NCBI GenBank assembly: GCA_030674155.1
Contig: CM060325.1
Span: 13,075,995-13,139,994, forward strand
Direction of reading: 5' to 3'
DNA: 64,000 nt
Source: Stramonita haemastoma
Lineage: Eukaryota; Mollusca; Gastropoda; Neogastropoda; Muricidae
In this document: one piece after another, positions 38,685 through 51,844 of the stretch
Layout: the number at the start of each line of letters is the position of its first letter
Position numbering within the stretch: the stretch's first letter is position 1
Notes under the pieces: generated by a model
Told to the model about the DNA's origin: nothing
Databases searched by the model: none
The model's input: the letters and a program-made list of their open reading frames with translations, nothing else
Made by a program: the position numbers and the translations under genes

Positions 38685-38940
38685 CAAAAGTCCTTCGGAT
38701 GAGACTATAAACCGAGGTCTCGTGTACGAACGCGCGTAGAACATCTTGCGCACACGTTAAATCCTGTTCCGCTGTTCGGAAGAGAAGGCCATTGTGTGCT
38801 GGTGGGAACAGATGACAAGATTTACAAAATGCATACACACAGGCGCTCGATGTAAAAAGTAAATAAATAGATAAATAAAAATTTTAAAAAATTAAGCACA
38901 AGAGTGCTTATTCCATTATCCTTGATATGATTTAAAAAGA
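38685..38940 (+). mobile_element. SINE A, 5'-truncated
   Basis: AGTCCTTCGGATGAGACTAT through GTGCTTATTCCATTATCC, with a ~50-bp A/T insertion in the 3' part. Confidence 0.85.
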
Positions 38941-39190
38941 AGCAGGTCAGTATGTCCAGGCTCAGGACAGGCCACAATGGTCTGAAATACATTATTATGC
39001 AACGCTACATGAAACTCCACATAGGCCATACAAAGCATTGCCCATGCATGGCTGGCAACCACAGAACAGAGCATGTGCTGCAGTCCTACCCACTTTACAA
39101 AGTACTTTGAGTGATGATCTGACTTACTGCCACCCCAGGGACCCAGAAGTTCTACAGCAACTTGACTAGCAGTTCCACCTGCCTAAGATG

Positions 39191-39469
39191 AAATTAAAAT
39201 CTGTCCCGAGCTCATCAGGCCGTGCTTATCCCGGTTTCTGTGGCGTTAAGCGACTGAGACTCATAGACTGCCCCCTGGATAGGACGCCAGTCTATCGCAG
39301 GGTTAACCCCCAACACAAGGTTGGTACCCTTTTACACCTGGGTGGGGTGAGAAAATAGCCGTAAAGTGCCTTTTCCAAGGGCACAACGCCACAGCCGAAA
39401 GCTGGGATCGAACCGCAACCTTTAGATTACTACGAGTCCAACGCCCTAACCACTAGACTACAGCGGCGG
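39191..39469 (-). mobile_element. SINE B with 12-bp TSD
   Basis: Full-length SINE B, minus strand. CTGCCTAAGATG flanks it at 39179-39190 and 39470-39481. A 3-bp duplication (TACTACGAG) sits in the anticodon-loop region. Confidence 0.92.
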
Positions 39470-39604
39470 CTGCCTAAGATGGAGACATGGTCTAAAGGAT
39501 GAAGTAGTGCCCCAGGATTCCTCGTGAAGCTCAGGGCCTAGGAGAAATATAGATTGAACTGATTGCTTTAATATGAGTGTTGAAATTATTATATGTTGAA
39601 CTTA

Positions 39605-39740
<136 letters not shown>

Positions 39741-39845
39741 CAGACAGAGAGACAGGCAGGCAGGCGGACATACAGACAGAGAGAAATCGAGAGAGAGACA
39801 AAAACAGAGATAGACAAGCAGACGACAGACAGAGAATATCAAAAT

Positions 39846-39960
39846 AAATCAAATCAAGTCAAACATCTTTATTTCCGAAGGTTGTATACAAGCTAATGTA
39901 CGATTCAGGCATGTGTTCTTCCTACGTCTATATAAACAAGAGAAACAAAAAGGTTTTTGT
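39846..39960 (-). mobile_element. LINE 3' end fragment
   Basis: The minus strand ends GGAAATAAAGATGTTTGACT-TGATTTG, resembling the TGACTTGA tails of the CR1/Rex-like LINE. Confidence 0.5.
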
Positions 39961-40260
39961 ACTTTCTGAATTTTGCTAATGAGTTGTTTTGGAGATCCAG
40001 AAGACAGGAAATCACAGTAATGAAATCGAGAACAAAATTGAAAGCACAAACTAGTTGCAGTAGCTGTAACGGTGAGAATGTGATGAGCGCAGTCCACATA
40101 CAGCGACAACACTTCAGAAAAAAATCTGATCTAAAAAATCAAACAAACAAAAACAAAAACAAAAACTCACTTCAGAAAAAGACATTTTTTAAATTTTTGA
40201 CTTAGTCATGATGAAACATTAAAAAAAGAACACAAAAACAGTAACCCACTGTGTTTGATT

Positions 40261-40465
<205 letters not shown>

Positions 40466-40469
<4 letters not shown>

Positions 40470-41642
40470 AGCAAACACAACATAAAAATAACCTGATTAA
40501 ACAATGAAAACAAATAGGACACGAAAAAAAAGATAAGAATAAAGACAGAAAGTAATATAAAAAAAGAAAAGGAAAAAAAAAACAGAACAAAGAATAAATA
40601 TATGCAAAATGTTGAAAGATACGTGTAGCTTCATAATTGCTATACATAAAAGTTACTAGGAAAAAAACAGAAATACCGAAAAACCCTAAACAAAAAACAA
40701 ACAAACAAAAAAATAAAAAAGAGAAAAGCTTCAAGAGTTGGTGATTAAGCAACATTGGCTCTGGTAAACATTTCTGTCCATAAGTCCCAAGATTGTACTC
40801 AGACCAAGCAACCAATGTTGTTACATTCATAAAGATAACTACATAACAATAACTTTGTGCATCATATTATTTTGGTGCAAAGAATTTGCGACTCTCTAAA
40901 AAAAAAATCATTAGACTTTGCCACTCTACAAAAAAAATAATTGAGCAATCTGCAGAAAACCCCGCGATCATTGACATAATACCGACTTCATTTCAAGCTA
41001 AGTAATGGCAAAAGTCAATACTTTAACGAATAGCAAGCTATAAAATATTGCAATTGAATGTTTTCATAGCGAGAATTAACGTTGTGACAAATAACATTGT
41101 GCCTCTAATATTGGCTTAGATTTGTTTTAAGTTATAAAAAAACCCACCTGTTCTCACATTTGATATGTTGACTTATTTTGTGACTCTGATCCATCTACCT
41201 TTCTATCTATCCCTGGCGACGTGGAGGCACCCCTGAAGACTTGACAACCAGTTCCCTCCATTCCTCTCTCTGTTATGCCTTTCTCAACTCGATATGGCTT
41301 CAAATAGAAAGGCCCTAACATCTATAATTTAGTGACTAGTATTGGGACTCTGATACTGTCTAAAATACAAGGCTTCATCTGGATCTGAAAAACAATATCC
41401 CAAAATGTTGAATACTACATTAACATTTTAGATTTAAAAGAAAATGTGTAATCTGCAACAAATAAATCATTCCAAGTTTGAATAAGCTATTGAAGTTGTT
41501 CCTTGGATTCCCTTCCTTCATCAATTGTAGCTATAGTTTTGGTGACGTATGGCAAAATTTCTATGAAATTAATAAACGACGCGTGTGCACATCGCTGATA
41601 TAAATAAGTGCGGAAAAAGGAAGATAGTGAAGTCCACGTTTT
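40466..41642. other. No gene seen
   Basis: A-rich, AT-rich sequence without recognisable genes or repeats. Confidence 0.6.
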
Positions 41643-41905
41643 CAGATGCACATTTTCTGGTAGTGCGCACTCTCAGCTTCTCGCCAATTCCGGGGCAGTG
41701 CGTCCAGCCTGGTAACCCTTGAGCACAGCACCGGCTGGGGGGGGATGCCAAAAGTCACAGCTTCTGATCTGCACATGGTACTGCACCACTGCAGACAGGC
41801 AGCTTCTGACGATGGGTGAAGACATGGAAACAGGTTGTGGGCATGGATGCGAAAGCCTTGGTATACCAGAAACTGCGTGTGCAGTTGTTGCTCCAAGGTG
41901 CAATC
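41643..41905 (-). CDS. Possible terminal exon with PAN-like domain
   Basis: The acceptor-like CCTCTCGTCCTCCAG ends at about 41906. The frame reads VYQGFRIHAHNLFPCLHPSS, EAACLQWCSTMCRSEAVTFG and PVLCSRVTRLDALPRNW, ending at a stop at 41643. The C-x3-C-x3-C-x5-TF pattern with a later C fits a PAN/Apple module. It may belong with the signal-peptide exon at 46476 on the same strand. Linkage and exon limits are inference; an overlapping frame is also open. Confidence 0.35.
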
Positions 41906-42004
41906 TGGAGGACGAGAGGGGGAAAAAAGATGGTGACGATGATGCTGATGATGACGAGGAGGAGGAGAGGAGGACTGATACTAATGGGTGGTTTTAGCGT
42001 CAGA

Positions 42005-42290
42005 TTTGATTGAGGCATAGTCCTGGTGAGCTATCTGTCTGGCCGAGGGGATTTTACCCTGGCGTCAACATTCGTGATAAAAACACTCCACTGTAAATAT
42101 GAGTCATTGAATGAGACTGTAAAGCAAGGACTGAGCAAGTGCAGACGTGGTTTCACCTGCGGCCTTTAAAAAACATCCATTTTCGTTGAAGAGTAGACCA
42201 ACTACGGCCAGAGGAATAGATGATACGAATAAGCCCAGTATGCACTCTCTGACCTTGACAGGGATGGATTCTACCCAAGTTCAGCTGGCC
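42005..42290 (+). mobile_element. SINE E copy
   Basis: Shares GAGACTGTAAAGCAAGGACT, AAGAGTAGACCAACTACGGCC and the CAGTATGCACTCTCTGACC ending with the SINE E at 12700-13335. Confidence 0.55.
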
Positions 42291-42415
42291 TAATACACAC
42301 TGCGGTACCCCAGTGACTTCTTCGGAATCAAGAGAGAAAAAGCAAAAACAAAACAAAAACCCCAACTCGGTTTAAATAAGCTCAATCAAGATGATGATGA
42401 TGGCTACATAACAAT

Positions 42416-42484
<69 letters not shown>
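42416..42484. repeat. (CT)n microsatellite
   Basis: Pure CT run of about 34 units. Confidence 0.95.
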
Positions 42485-42487
<3 letters not shown>

Positions 42488-43380
42488 CCATTCCCACCCC
42501 CCTCCTTTCCCTCCCCCACCCTCTCTCTAGCAGTCCTTTTCCCCAAATGACCTCTCTCTGACGAAACAACAATCGTCCCCTCACTAGGCAAGTTCACTAG
42601 TGCAATGTAGCCTAAGCCTGGAGGAATTACTCACTCTCCATACAGGAATCGAGGGACTGGGAGTAATAGTAGCCAGGACTGCAGAGACACGTGCCGTCTA
42701 TGCACTCATTCACTGGTACCCACCACAGTCAGAATCACTGCTACAACTTCTCTCCAACCATTCTGCACAGAGAAGTTTAGGGAAGCAAGGATTAAAAAAA
42801 TATATAGGCCTATCCTCCAGCACGATTAACTTGGGCTAAAACAATTAATTACATCAACAGCGTACCAGTGCTGCAGTCACATCAAACATAGACTGTAACA
42901 ATGTTTCATGTACAATAACTGCAAAATCATAATAATACATAACTGCAAGTTAACTAGGAAATTTTAAGCGATTTAAACCAGCCATTCAACGTTTACAAAA
43001 ATTCTGAGATGCAAATAAGTAAATTATTTTGATATGATCGATTAACAATAGAGCCAATGGTGTTTATAAGATAATAGAATATCACTTGCATTGTAAGGGC
43101 ATGTGCATATCAGTTTTGTTTGTTTGGATAGGTTAAAACTTCACAAGGAATGGCTTAGATCTGTGGCAGTGTTTGTCAAGAATTAAAAAATAACCTTCAT
43201 ATTTCAACTGCCCATTGCAAAACTGATAATCGAGAATGACTAGCCTAGCAACCTCCCTCAACCATGATTATCGCCACATAGTGCTCTCAGTCAAAGAATG
43301 AGAAACAGCCTTCACCTTGTTCAGTCACACAGTCGAGCTTCATCCACTTTACAGATTCGATTTTGAGAGTGTTGCTCAAA

Positions 43381-43607
43381 TTACTTGACCAACACTGCAG
43401 GTGTCTGTATCTCTCGGGTCCACGGTTGACGCCGGGATATATTATGATAGTAAGCTAGAGTACAACCCTGACAAGTAGTCTCAAACCAGATGCACTTCCA
43501 CAGAAGCATCATGACCTCATCCTCATTGCTATTGATCATCATGCAATAATAAGTTTTAAAATGCCTCTGTTTCGGTAGCCCCCGTTGCTCTGGCCTCAAT
43601 GTACACT
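43381..43607 (-). CDS. Possible exon with PAN-like domain
   Basis: The frame after CTCACCACAG reads FKTYYCMMINSNEDEVMMLL, WKCIWFETTCQGCTLAYYHN, then a stop at 43381. C-x6-C-x2-C with CTLAYYH resembles a PAN core. A GTCAAG donor candidate lies just before the stop. Weak evidence; could be chance. Confidence 0.25.
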
Positions 43608-44154
43608 TCCGTGCCTGTGGTGAGTTTGTGTCAAAGCCTTTGGGGTTGGAGATCCGCAGGGGGGACGGTCGTTGGAGGGACGTTGCAGTGGTCGCCACCT
43701 CAGGTGGGTGACTCATTCAGTCTGACTCCGCGACTGAGCTAATACTGTAGTTAGTAGGGGGCTTGGTAGGTGGTGTCCTGCGTTATGTTAGCTCAGAACA
43801 GGCACCACTGAACACCACCAAAGTGACCCAGCAGCAGTGCAGGGCCCCTCTGGCTTGCGGCCCCGCGACGGCCTAATATTGACGGGCTCCCTGTGGACTT
43901 CCGACACTGGCGATGAGACATAGCAAATGTGGGTAAGGCTGTGGTTGGGAGATTAAAATGAACCGTGTAGGAAGAGCAGGACAGGAACGTTACAGAAGAT
44001 GAGGCAGCCAAAAAAACAACAACCCCCAAAACCCTACCCTGCCCTTCCCTACCCCCTCCTCCCCCTAACCTACCTCCTTCCCCCAACCTACCCCCTCTCC
44101 CTCTGGGGGACAGGATAGCCCAGTGGTACAGCACAACACACTAAGCCACACCAC

Positions 44155-44515
44155 ACAGTCCATCGCAACACACCACACCATCACAAAAAAACACTACACC
44201 ACTCTACGTCACATCGCACCATAACACTCTACAGGGCACCACACTACTTACTACAAAACGCATCACATTCCACCACACCACACCACAACAAAACACACAG
44301 CTTGCTACACCACACCACACCGTAACACAACACATCACATCACACCACACTACATCACACCCCAACACAAAACAACACATCACACCACGACACACCACAA
44401 CACATCACACCACAAAACAAAACAACACATCACACCACGACACACCACACTACATCACACCCCAACACAAAACAACACATCACACCACGACACACCACAA
44501 CACATCACTCACTCT
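44155..44515. repeat. ACACC/ACATC-type satellite, left part
   Basis: Irregular tandem CACATCACACCACAACAC words. The same repeat resumes at 45930-46065 beyond a LINE and SINE. Confidence 0.9.
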
Positions 44516-44537
44516 CACTCACTCAGTCCCATGTCCC

Positions 44538-45795
44538 TAAGGACGTAGGGGGGACATGAGAGAAGACGCAACGGAGATCTTTTTCCATGCTTCACGATCC
44601 TGTGTGGCTAGTAGGAGGCGTTGCAGGGGTTGGGCAGTCCAGTCTTTGATGTTGTCAACCCATGATTTCTTTTGGCGGCCTCTTCTTCTCTTGCCCTCGA
44701 CTGTTCCTTGCAAGATGGTTTTTGCTAGGGTGTTGTGTCTTGTGGTGTGACCAAACCACATCAGCTTTCTCCTCTTTATGGTGGAGAGCAAAGGCTCTTG
44801 GGGGCCCACACGCTTTTTGATTTCTTCTTTCACATAGTTATTGGTCTTGTGTTCTTTGTATGATATTTTGAGGAGTCTTCTGTGGCACTTGTTCTCGAAT
44901 GCTTGGATTCTTCTCTCTAGCTCTGCTGTCAGAGTTCATGATTCACAGCCATATAGGAGGATAGATATTACGAGGGATTTGTAGAGGTGGTATTTGGTGC
45001 AGAAGCTGATGTTGTTGCTTCTGATGATCCTCTGGAGTCTGACTAGAGCAGATGTTGCTGTTGCAATGCGAGCTTTCACCTCATTGTTTGATGTGCCATC
45101 TTTTGTTAGGATGGAGCCTAAGTATTTGAATTGGCTCACCTCTTCCAATATTTCTCCATTCATCTTTATTTCCGTGCTGTCATTACTCGCGCTGTTGACC
45201 ATGATCTTCGATTTCTCTGTACTGACCTCCATGCCGTATGCGCTCGCTCGATCTGTTAGACTGTCTGTGAGGATTTGCAGTTCTTGTTTGCTGCTGCCCA
45301 TGAGGTCAATGTCATCTGCAAATCTGAGGTTGCAAAGGGGTCTTCCACCAATGGAGATGGAAGTGTGGTGGTTTTGCAGTGTCTCTGTCATGATGTTTTC
45401 GAGGAAGAGGTTGAAGAGTACAGGTGAGAGAAGGCAGCCCTGGCGGACTCCAACCGTGGTCTTGAAGAACTCGCCCACGTGATTGTTCATGAAAACTGCA
45501 CTTCTTGCATTCTCGTACAGAGCCTTGATGACTTCAATTAGGCAGTTGTCAATGTTGAAGTGCCTGAGTACTTGCCAGAGGCCGTCATGCCATACCCTGT
45601 CAAAGGCCTTTTTGAAGTCTATAAAATTGTGGTACAAGTCTTTTTGGTGTTGGAGATGCTTCTCTATCAGAATTCTCAGGTTGAAAATTTGTTCCATTGT
45701 GCTGCGTTTTGGTCTAAAGCCCGCTTGTTCTTCTGCCAGGAGTTTTTCTGCTTGGTTTTTCAGTCTGTTGAGGACTACCTGCAGCATGATCTTGC
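44538..45795 (-). mobile_element. Non-LTR retrotransposon, LINE family 2, 5'-truncated
   Basis: The minus-strand frame (about 45795-44938) reads LLAEEQAGFRPKRSTMEQIF, NFIDFKKAFDRVWHDGLWQV, VGVRQGCLLSPVLFNLFLEN, LRFADDIDLMGSSKQELQIL and QFKYLGSILTKDGT: RT palm motifs including FADD and the QGCLLSP loop. After a break it continues with WFGHTTRHNTLAKTILQGTV and RRRGRQKKSWVDNIKDWT. The endonuclease is missing. The copy sits in the ACACC satellite with a SINE A piece at its 5' side. The clade is not resolved by eye (RTE-like or related). Confidence 0.88.
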
Positions 45796-45928
45796 TAGGA
45801 TGGCTTATGCGGGGACAGATGACAATATTTACAAAACTGCATACACACGGGGACCGGATGAAAAAAAGCACATGATTGCTTATTCTGTTATCATCGATAT
45901 AAAAGAATAAATAAATAAATAAATAAAT
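45796..45928 (+). mobile_element. SINE A, 3' part
   Basis: GGGGACAGATGACAATATTT through the (AATA)n tail, directly against the 5' end of the LINE. Confidence 0.85.
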
Positions 45929-45929
45929 A

Positions 45930-46065
45930 TGCTGCACATCACATCACACCACAACACAAAACAACACATCACACCACGACACACCACAACACAACACACC
46001 ACACCTCATCACACCACGACACACCACACCACACCACAACAGAACCCAACCCAACCCAACCCAGA
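45930..46065. repeat. ACACC/ACATC-type satellite, right part
   Basis: Continuation of the 44155-44515 repeat, ending in AACCC units. Confidence 0.9.
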
Positions 46066-46091
46066 ACGTTACTCAGAACACACAGGCCTAC

Positions 46092-46476
46092 CTGAGCGAT
46101 GAAAGATCCACGTATCAATCCAGGGACTGGAAAAGCTGCTGTAAGCCAATGTTGTCAGTGTTGCTATCGTATCTGCTGTTGTTACTGTTGTTGTATCTGC
46201 TGTTGTTACTGTTGTTGTCATAGGAAAAGCATAACCGTGGCAGGTGATCCAAATGGACAGATAGCCATATGACGTAGTCACTGATTTGCAAGCTTGGATG
46301 CTCAGGCAGGTGGCGGCACACTCCACAACGGATACGGCTTCTTGTTCAAACAGCAGAGGCCCTATGTAGGTTTCCTCTGCTGACATCCTATCTGCCAGAA
46401 CTGTACCAAAGCTCTCACTGCCTTTGGCAATGCCCAGAAGCGAAATGACAAGCAGACAGAGAATACCAGGATGCAT
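46092..46476 (-). CDS. Secreted PAN/Apple-type protein, first coding exon
   Basis: The ATG is at 46476. A signal peptide (MHPGILCLLVISLLGIAKG) is followed by FGTVLADRMSAEETYIGPLL, then FEQEAVSVVECAATCLSIQA with CKS...TCHGYAF, a PAN-like module with ECAATCL-x4-CKS. A Thr-rich linker of repeated TVTTADT follows. The donor TCAG|GTAGGC is at 46092, phase 1. PAN-containing secreted proteins are abundant in molluscs (family knowledge). The downstream exons are uncertain; candidates are 43607-43381 and 41905-41643. The intron holds a LINE, a SINE and a satellite. Confidence 0.6.
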
Positions 46477-48679
46477 ATTGTCGAGGGATGAATGATGCAG
46501 CCTAGCTCTTATTGAGTGTACGAAGCGAAGGGATGAAACCCTTGCTAGAAGGAGGCTTCTTTGAAGATCTTCAGCCGTCCAGGTTTTCCTTTGATCTATC
46601 CACCAATAGTGACTTCAACAGTTCCACTGGGTTTTATTTCGCTGGAGTTGTATTTTTTCTATCAGTTTAGTGAAATCAGCGTAATATCCAGTTTGTAATT
46701 TTCCCCGTTACTTTATTATCACAAGTATGCAAAATCTGAGGTTCAAACATTTACCACTGATTGTTCTTGTGAGATTTAAAAAATGTTTTCATGTTTGTTT
46801 GTTTTTCGATTTTGCTTTTTTTTTTTCAACTGGTGAGACACTCTTCAGGGAATTTTCAAAGAAACATCTTTCAGAATGAAAACATGTAGCACGAAACAGT
46901 GTGCAAGGAAACAGAGATAAAACCCTATTTCCTTGTTGTGCTGTTCTTGGTTGGGATTGGTTTTGTTTGTTAAAAAAAAATTTTTTTGGAATACAAAAAC
47001 TAAAATCAACTAACACCTACTTTTCATCGGGTTTGCTCAGTAGGGGTGTTATTATTATTTGGTTATGTATTTTATACACCGTGGTCAAATGTCTCTGGGG
47101 TGACAACTTTGGTCCTGGTCTGGGTCAGGTGGGGTTACCTGATACCTGTGCTCAGCAGGTATTAGAAAGACCATGACCACAGCACAGACTGCATGCTGGC
47201 TTTGTTCCTGTCGTCCACACCACGAGCCAAAGCTGGCCAGTTCTTCAAAGCAGGAAGAATGGAACAATAATGAGTGCCCAAGATAAAGGCTACCTCATGC
47301 GTTCGCAAATAGAACTTGTATGTGTTTATTGTCTCATTGAAATGACTGACCTGCAAGAAAATGGAATGAGAGTCATGAACATATAATTCCGAAATTTCAG
47401 AAAATCAAACAGTTTAGCGGAGACTGGAACGCATGCCCTCAAATTATCCCCGATGACCAGTCTGACTCTTCAACCCCTAACCTACCTGGTCACCTACAGG
47501 GCAAGCGTCTTCGCAACGGCTGCATCTTTCGTGTTCTCCAGTAACCAGCCCAGTGAATCTGCAAGGTCACGGGTTTGAACCTGGGCAGTACCTTGCGGAT
47601 TGAGGATGGAGGTTTTACAGCTTCACAGGTCACAACGCAGCTGATGACAGAAAATTCTGAAAATCTGATCTCAAAAAAGAAAAGAAAAAAAGCTTCCCAG
47701 GTCAACTAATAAGCAGATGTACCCGTGTATTATGCCCTGACACATACAGAAGAGTAATGACGCGTCATGGAATACCGCCTTTCCAGTCAGTGTTCTGTGG
47801 GTTGTGGTCAGAATCACAGAAACACCTGTAGCCAGCTTGCACCAGAAGCTTTGCCAGTGCACTGGGTTATGAAGCTAGTCAAGCACTAGTTAAGTCCATT
47901 TATTGGTGGTAAGCCTATATAAGGTGCAGCCTAAGTGGACAATTTGCACAGTGATGCATCCTGGAGAAAACTGGCAGCTGAAAGTACAAAACTGTTCCCG
48001 ATTCAACAGCCAGGAAAAAAAATCATCCTAGGCGACAGAAGGGGGAGCTACCTGTGTAAACTGCACACTTTCAAATCAAACTCCTGAAATGCCTTACTCA
48101 TATCAATTTCTGGGCGGAAAAGACGTTACAGTAAAGACAAGTTATTCATTATCATATTACGTCATCTTATATCCTTCTCTCCCACCACTGTGGCTACGAT
48201 TTTCGACGTGAGTATTTTTAATATACTTTAAAGATAATTACTTTATGTATGTACACACCCAGTCAAAGACCACCTTGAAAATTGAAAGTTGCCGCACCCA
48301 GGTTGTGTGTATGAACTGATTCTATAGTTTCAAAATACCACAGGTATGGCACTGAAGTAGTTGAGGTATGTGGGTAGCCTATCTTAGCAGTGATGGTTCC
48401 AGCACACTGTCAGTCAATATATTTATAAGCCATTGCTGCAGAATTGTGTAGAATCATGGCGTGTATATACTCTTCAAAAATAAGTGTCAACATAGACCGT
48501 CAAGGGTTATATTTTTTAATTTGGATTATGTTTCTGTCGATGGTCTTGCTAAAAAAAAAAAATCACATGGTTTCAGCCATTTTGAAAATAGTGATTTTTT
48601 TTTTCTGTTTCAGAGTCAGTACTGATGGAGGTGTGTCTGTGCGTAGACTACTGCATATACGATAGCCTACACTATAGTT
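46477..48679. other. No confident gene
   Basis: A minus-strand frame 47355-47162 has a good acceptor (CATTTTCTTGCAG) and no stop for 64 codons, but no recognisable domain. A B-box-like GGTTTGAACCTGGG at 47571-47584 hints at another tRNA-derived repeat. Otherwise nothing seen. Confidence 0.5.
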
Positions 48680-48965
48680 CCAGGGGATTTTCCCCCTGGA
48701 GTTAACATCAGTGCTGACTCCACTCTCCCCACAAGTCCTTCGCATCAGACTATAAACCGAGGCCCCGTGTGCGAACGCACGCAGAACATCTTGCGCTCAC
48801 GCTAACTCCTGTTCCACTTTTCGTAAGAGTAGGCCATTGTGTGCCGGTGGGAACAGATGACAAGATTTACAAAATCTGCATACACACGGGGACTGGATGT
48901 AAAAACAAAGCACATGAGTGCTTATTCCATTATCCTCGATATAAAATAATAAATAAATAAATACA
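48680..48965 (+). mobile_element. SINE A, lacking the tRNA head
   Basis: GTTAACATCAGTGCTGACTCC through (AATA)n tail, close to the consensus. Confidence 0.88.
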
Positions 48966-49254
48966 TATTGTGGAAAACCCACTTGGCGGACACTTTATTA
49001 TCGACACTTGTAAGGAAGTGTGGTTGGCTGAGACTCGGATAGATGATGGGTACCTCTGTGTTTCCTAACTCACCAAACTCGTCCTTACAGACGCCATGTC
49101 CTGATGTCCAGCAATAACAGGTCCAAAGTTTGAATCCTGAAAGCGCATGGTGGACGAAAGTGAAGATTTTTTTTACAATCTTTTAGTCCAGCACCTTCTT
49201 CACCTTTGTGTATAGGTATTTGCTTCAGACCCAGAACGCTTCTTATAGCTCTGT

Positions 49255-49455
49255 AATGATGCTACAAGGAACAGTGCGAGGAGGGAGACGAAGAAGCGGA
49301 GAAAACGATGGGAAAACCATGTCAGCGAATGGACTCGCCTTGAGTAGAACGACATGTTATGGAAAGCTGAGGACTGCGGGGAGTGGATGAAGCTGGTTGC
49401 AAAATCTTCAGTGGTGGCGCAACAGTCTACAGGACTACCTGGATAGGTGAAGGTG
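49255..49455 (+). mobile_element. LINE 3' fragment, related to LINE family 2
   Basis: LQGTVRGGRRRSGEN matches the LQGT(V/L)EG(K/G)RRRGRQ block of the copies at 38.2 kb and 44.7 kb, with frameshifts after it. Confidence 0.6.
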
Positions 49456-49459
49456 AAGA

Positions 49460-50658
49460 TGAATGACGCTGCCCTTTGGAGGGTTGTATAGGGGGGGTGG
49501 AGTAGCCTTCTGATCATAGCGTCGCAGTAGTAACGTCTTATGTTGATCAGTTGCAAGAATATTTATCACATCCCCGAAGTTTCATCAGCGTACGGTGTCA
49601 TATGGTTGAACTGATTTGAATACTACTAAAATAGTGGATTGTTGATATATTGTCTGTTGCTTAATATAGTTTGAGAAGTATATCATCCAACATTAAAGTT
49701 TCACCATTTAGTTTTGTTGTTGTCAGTTGACATTTGCTTTTGATCTGGAGTGGTCTTGGTGAGATTCTTTTAAAGGAGTAAAAAAAACAAAACAAAAAAA
49801 CCCCACAAACGAACAAAACAACCCAAGCACACCCCCCCCCCCCAAAAAAAAAAAAAAAAAAGAAGTTTTTTTTTCCCCTACTGTAGGCGGCGGAACGTTT
49901 ATAATCTTTAACAACAAAAAAAGAAGTAACCAAGAAAAAAAAAGAAGGAAAGCTGGAACATAACCACCCCCAACCTCTCTCTCCATCCTAGCACCCTCCT
50001 TCTCCACCATTTTCTCTTATTCTCTGGCCTCCTTATAGCAGTTTTATTTCGACAAACATCACTAACACACCTTTTGTAATATCCAGCCAGGACAATGATA
50101 GACCGGAAACAGAATGACGTAAATCTTGGTCAACCTTTTAGCGGGGATGTTTTATGCCATCCGCCAGTTGAGAAATCATGGTTGAGAATTACATAGATTT
50201 TTTTAAAAGGAAAAAAATATCAAAGCCTTTTATCCAAGCCTAGAAATAGATGGGAACCATTTATTAGCAAACATTTACGGAGTTATTTTTATATTTTAAA
50301 AATATAGCTTGTGTAAGTTGTCATTCCACAGTTAGACAGTGAAGAAAGTGGGAAACTGAATGCCATAGGCTATGTGATGACTGCTTTTAAAATGCGCCAT
50401 TTCAAATCTGCTCGAGTCCATGTTCAACAAAGAGGCAATCTATATTTTGAGTCGGCAACCAAAATTTTCGATAAAATGTGATTACTAGTGGGTTTTTGAG
50501 CAGCAAACTCTTAGTGCTGATCACTTTGTATTGCACTGTGTTGTCTTGCATTGTTTTGGAGTGTGGTGTAGTGTAGTGGAAATGATGATGATGATGATGG
50601 TGATTTTTTAGAAAAGAAATGATAATAGTAGTAATGATGATGATGATGAAAGATGATA

Positions 50659-50711
<53 letters not shown>

Positions 50712-51125
50712 TAATAATAATAATAATGACGATCAAAACAAAATTCCAAACACCCACTCTCATGAAGACAAAGGTTTTTAAATTTTTTATAACATGGTAT
50801 GTTTAAAAAAAAAAGAGGAAGAAGAAAAAAAGAGAAAAACCCATACAACTGAATTCAAGTGAAGCTGTTTGTCGAGTACGGGGTCAGCTGTGTTATTGTT
50901 ATGATAGGTAGGCCTATTTATCATTCTATAAAACCTAGAGAGCGATCTGGTGATAGTATAAATTGTGCATCTGGGTTTAACTTTTTCCTGACACTATGTA
51001 CACTAGTTACGGGGGGGAAAAACTATAACCAGCTGACGCACTGCGCGTGTGCATACACACACATGTGTGCATGCGCGCGCGCACACACACATACACACAC
51101 ACTTTTTTGGTTTAAAATCACTTTT
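49460..51125. other. No gene; microsatellites
   Basis: Poly(A)/poly(C) stretch at 49785-49862 and (ATG)n/(ATA)n at 50582-50735. Confidence 0.65.
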
Positions 51126-51130
51126 TAGTG

Positions 51131-51147
51131 AACACACACACACGCAC

Positions 51148-51202
<55 letters not shown>
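51131..51202. repeat. (CA)n microsatellite
   Basis: CA run with two CGCA interruptions near its start. Confidence 0.95.
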
Positions 51203-51206
<4 letters not shown>

Positions 51207-51241
51207 TGTTTAATATCAGTCCCATTTAACATTTTCAACAA

Positions 51242-51511
51242 GGTAAAAAAAGGTAAAGGTGTCCCATAACCTGTGTGGTCGTAGGGGAGCGAGGCATCAG
51301 AGACCTCAGCTTCTCTAGGGGGCCAGCATGTTGAGGGCGACGCCCATCTCCTCTCCCTCGCTGCTTTACCTTCCCTGACCCTAAAGAGGGCAGGTACCCA
51401 TTTACAGCTGGGTGAACTGGGGGGGGGGGGGGGGAGCTGTACTGAAGCCAAGACGCACAAACGGTCACCCATCCAATTGAGAACCACGCTCGACGCTGCT
51501 TAACTTGCTTA
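51242..51511 (-). mobile_element. SINE C with 11-bp TSD, head truncated
   Basis: ATTTTCAACAA flanks it at 51231-51241 and 51512-51522. The body matches 19022-19323; the tRNA-like head is mostly missing and a 16-nt poly(G) lies inside. Confidence 0.88.
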
Positions 51512-51844
51512 ATTTTCAACAATACAAGAACAAATCTGAGTACGTCCATTTCTATGATGGTATGTGACTCGCCAAGTTAGTCACTGACGTGGTTTTCCAG
51601 CATTTCACGTGAGGTCAGCAAAACTCCGTGACATAACGAAAACATAAAGCTTTCTTCACGAGTCCAAAGTTTCTGCGTCCCTTTTGGCCAACCAAAACCA
51701 TTTTCCATTGGATTTTCACTGCCATTAGAGCTTTCCCCTCATTTTTTTCTCCACTGCTATCGGAGGTACCCAAACACACTGATATCAAAACTCATATATT
51801 AATGCGTCAGGTTCATTATCCGAGGACAGCAGGTTACAAAACTC

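Noticed and set aside
44994..45910. Plus-strand ORFs of 116-162 codons
   Set aside because: Antisense of the LINE reverse transcriptase, which carries FADD and QGCLLSP on the minus strand.
47162..47356. 64-codon minus-strand frame after a good acceptor
   Set aside because: No domain or partner exon could be recognised; kept only as a remark under the 46477-48679 entry.
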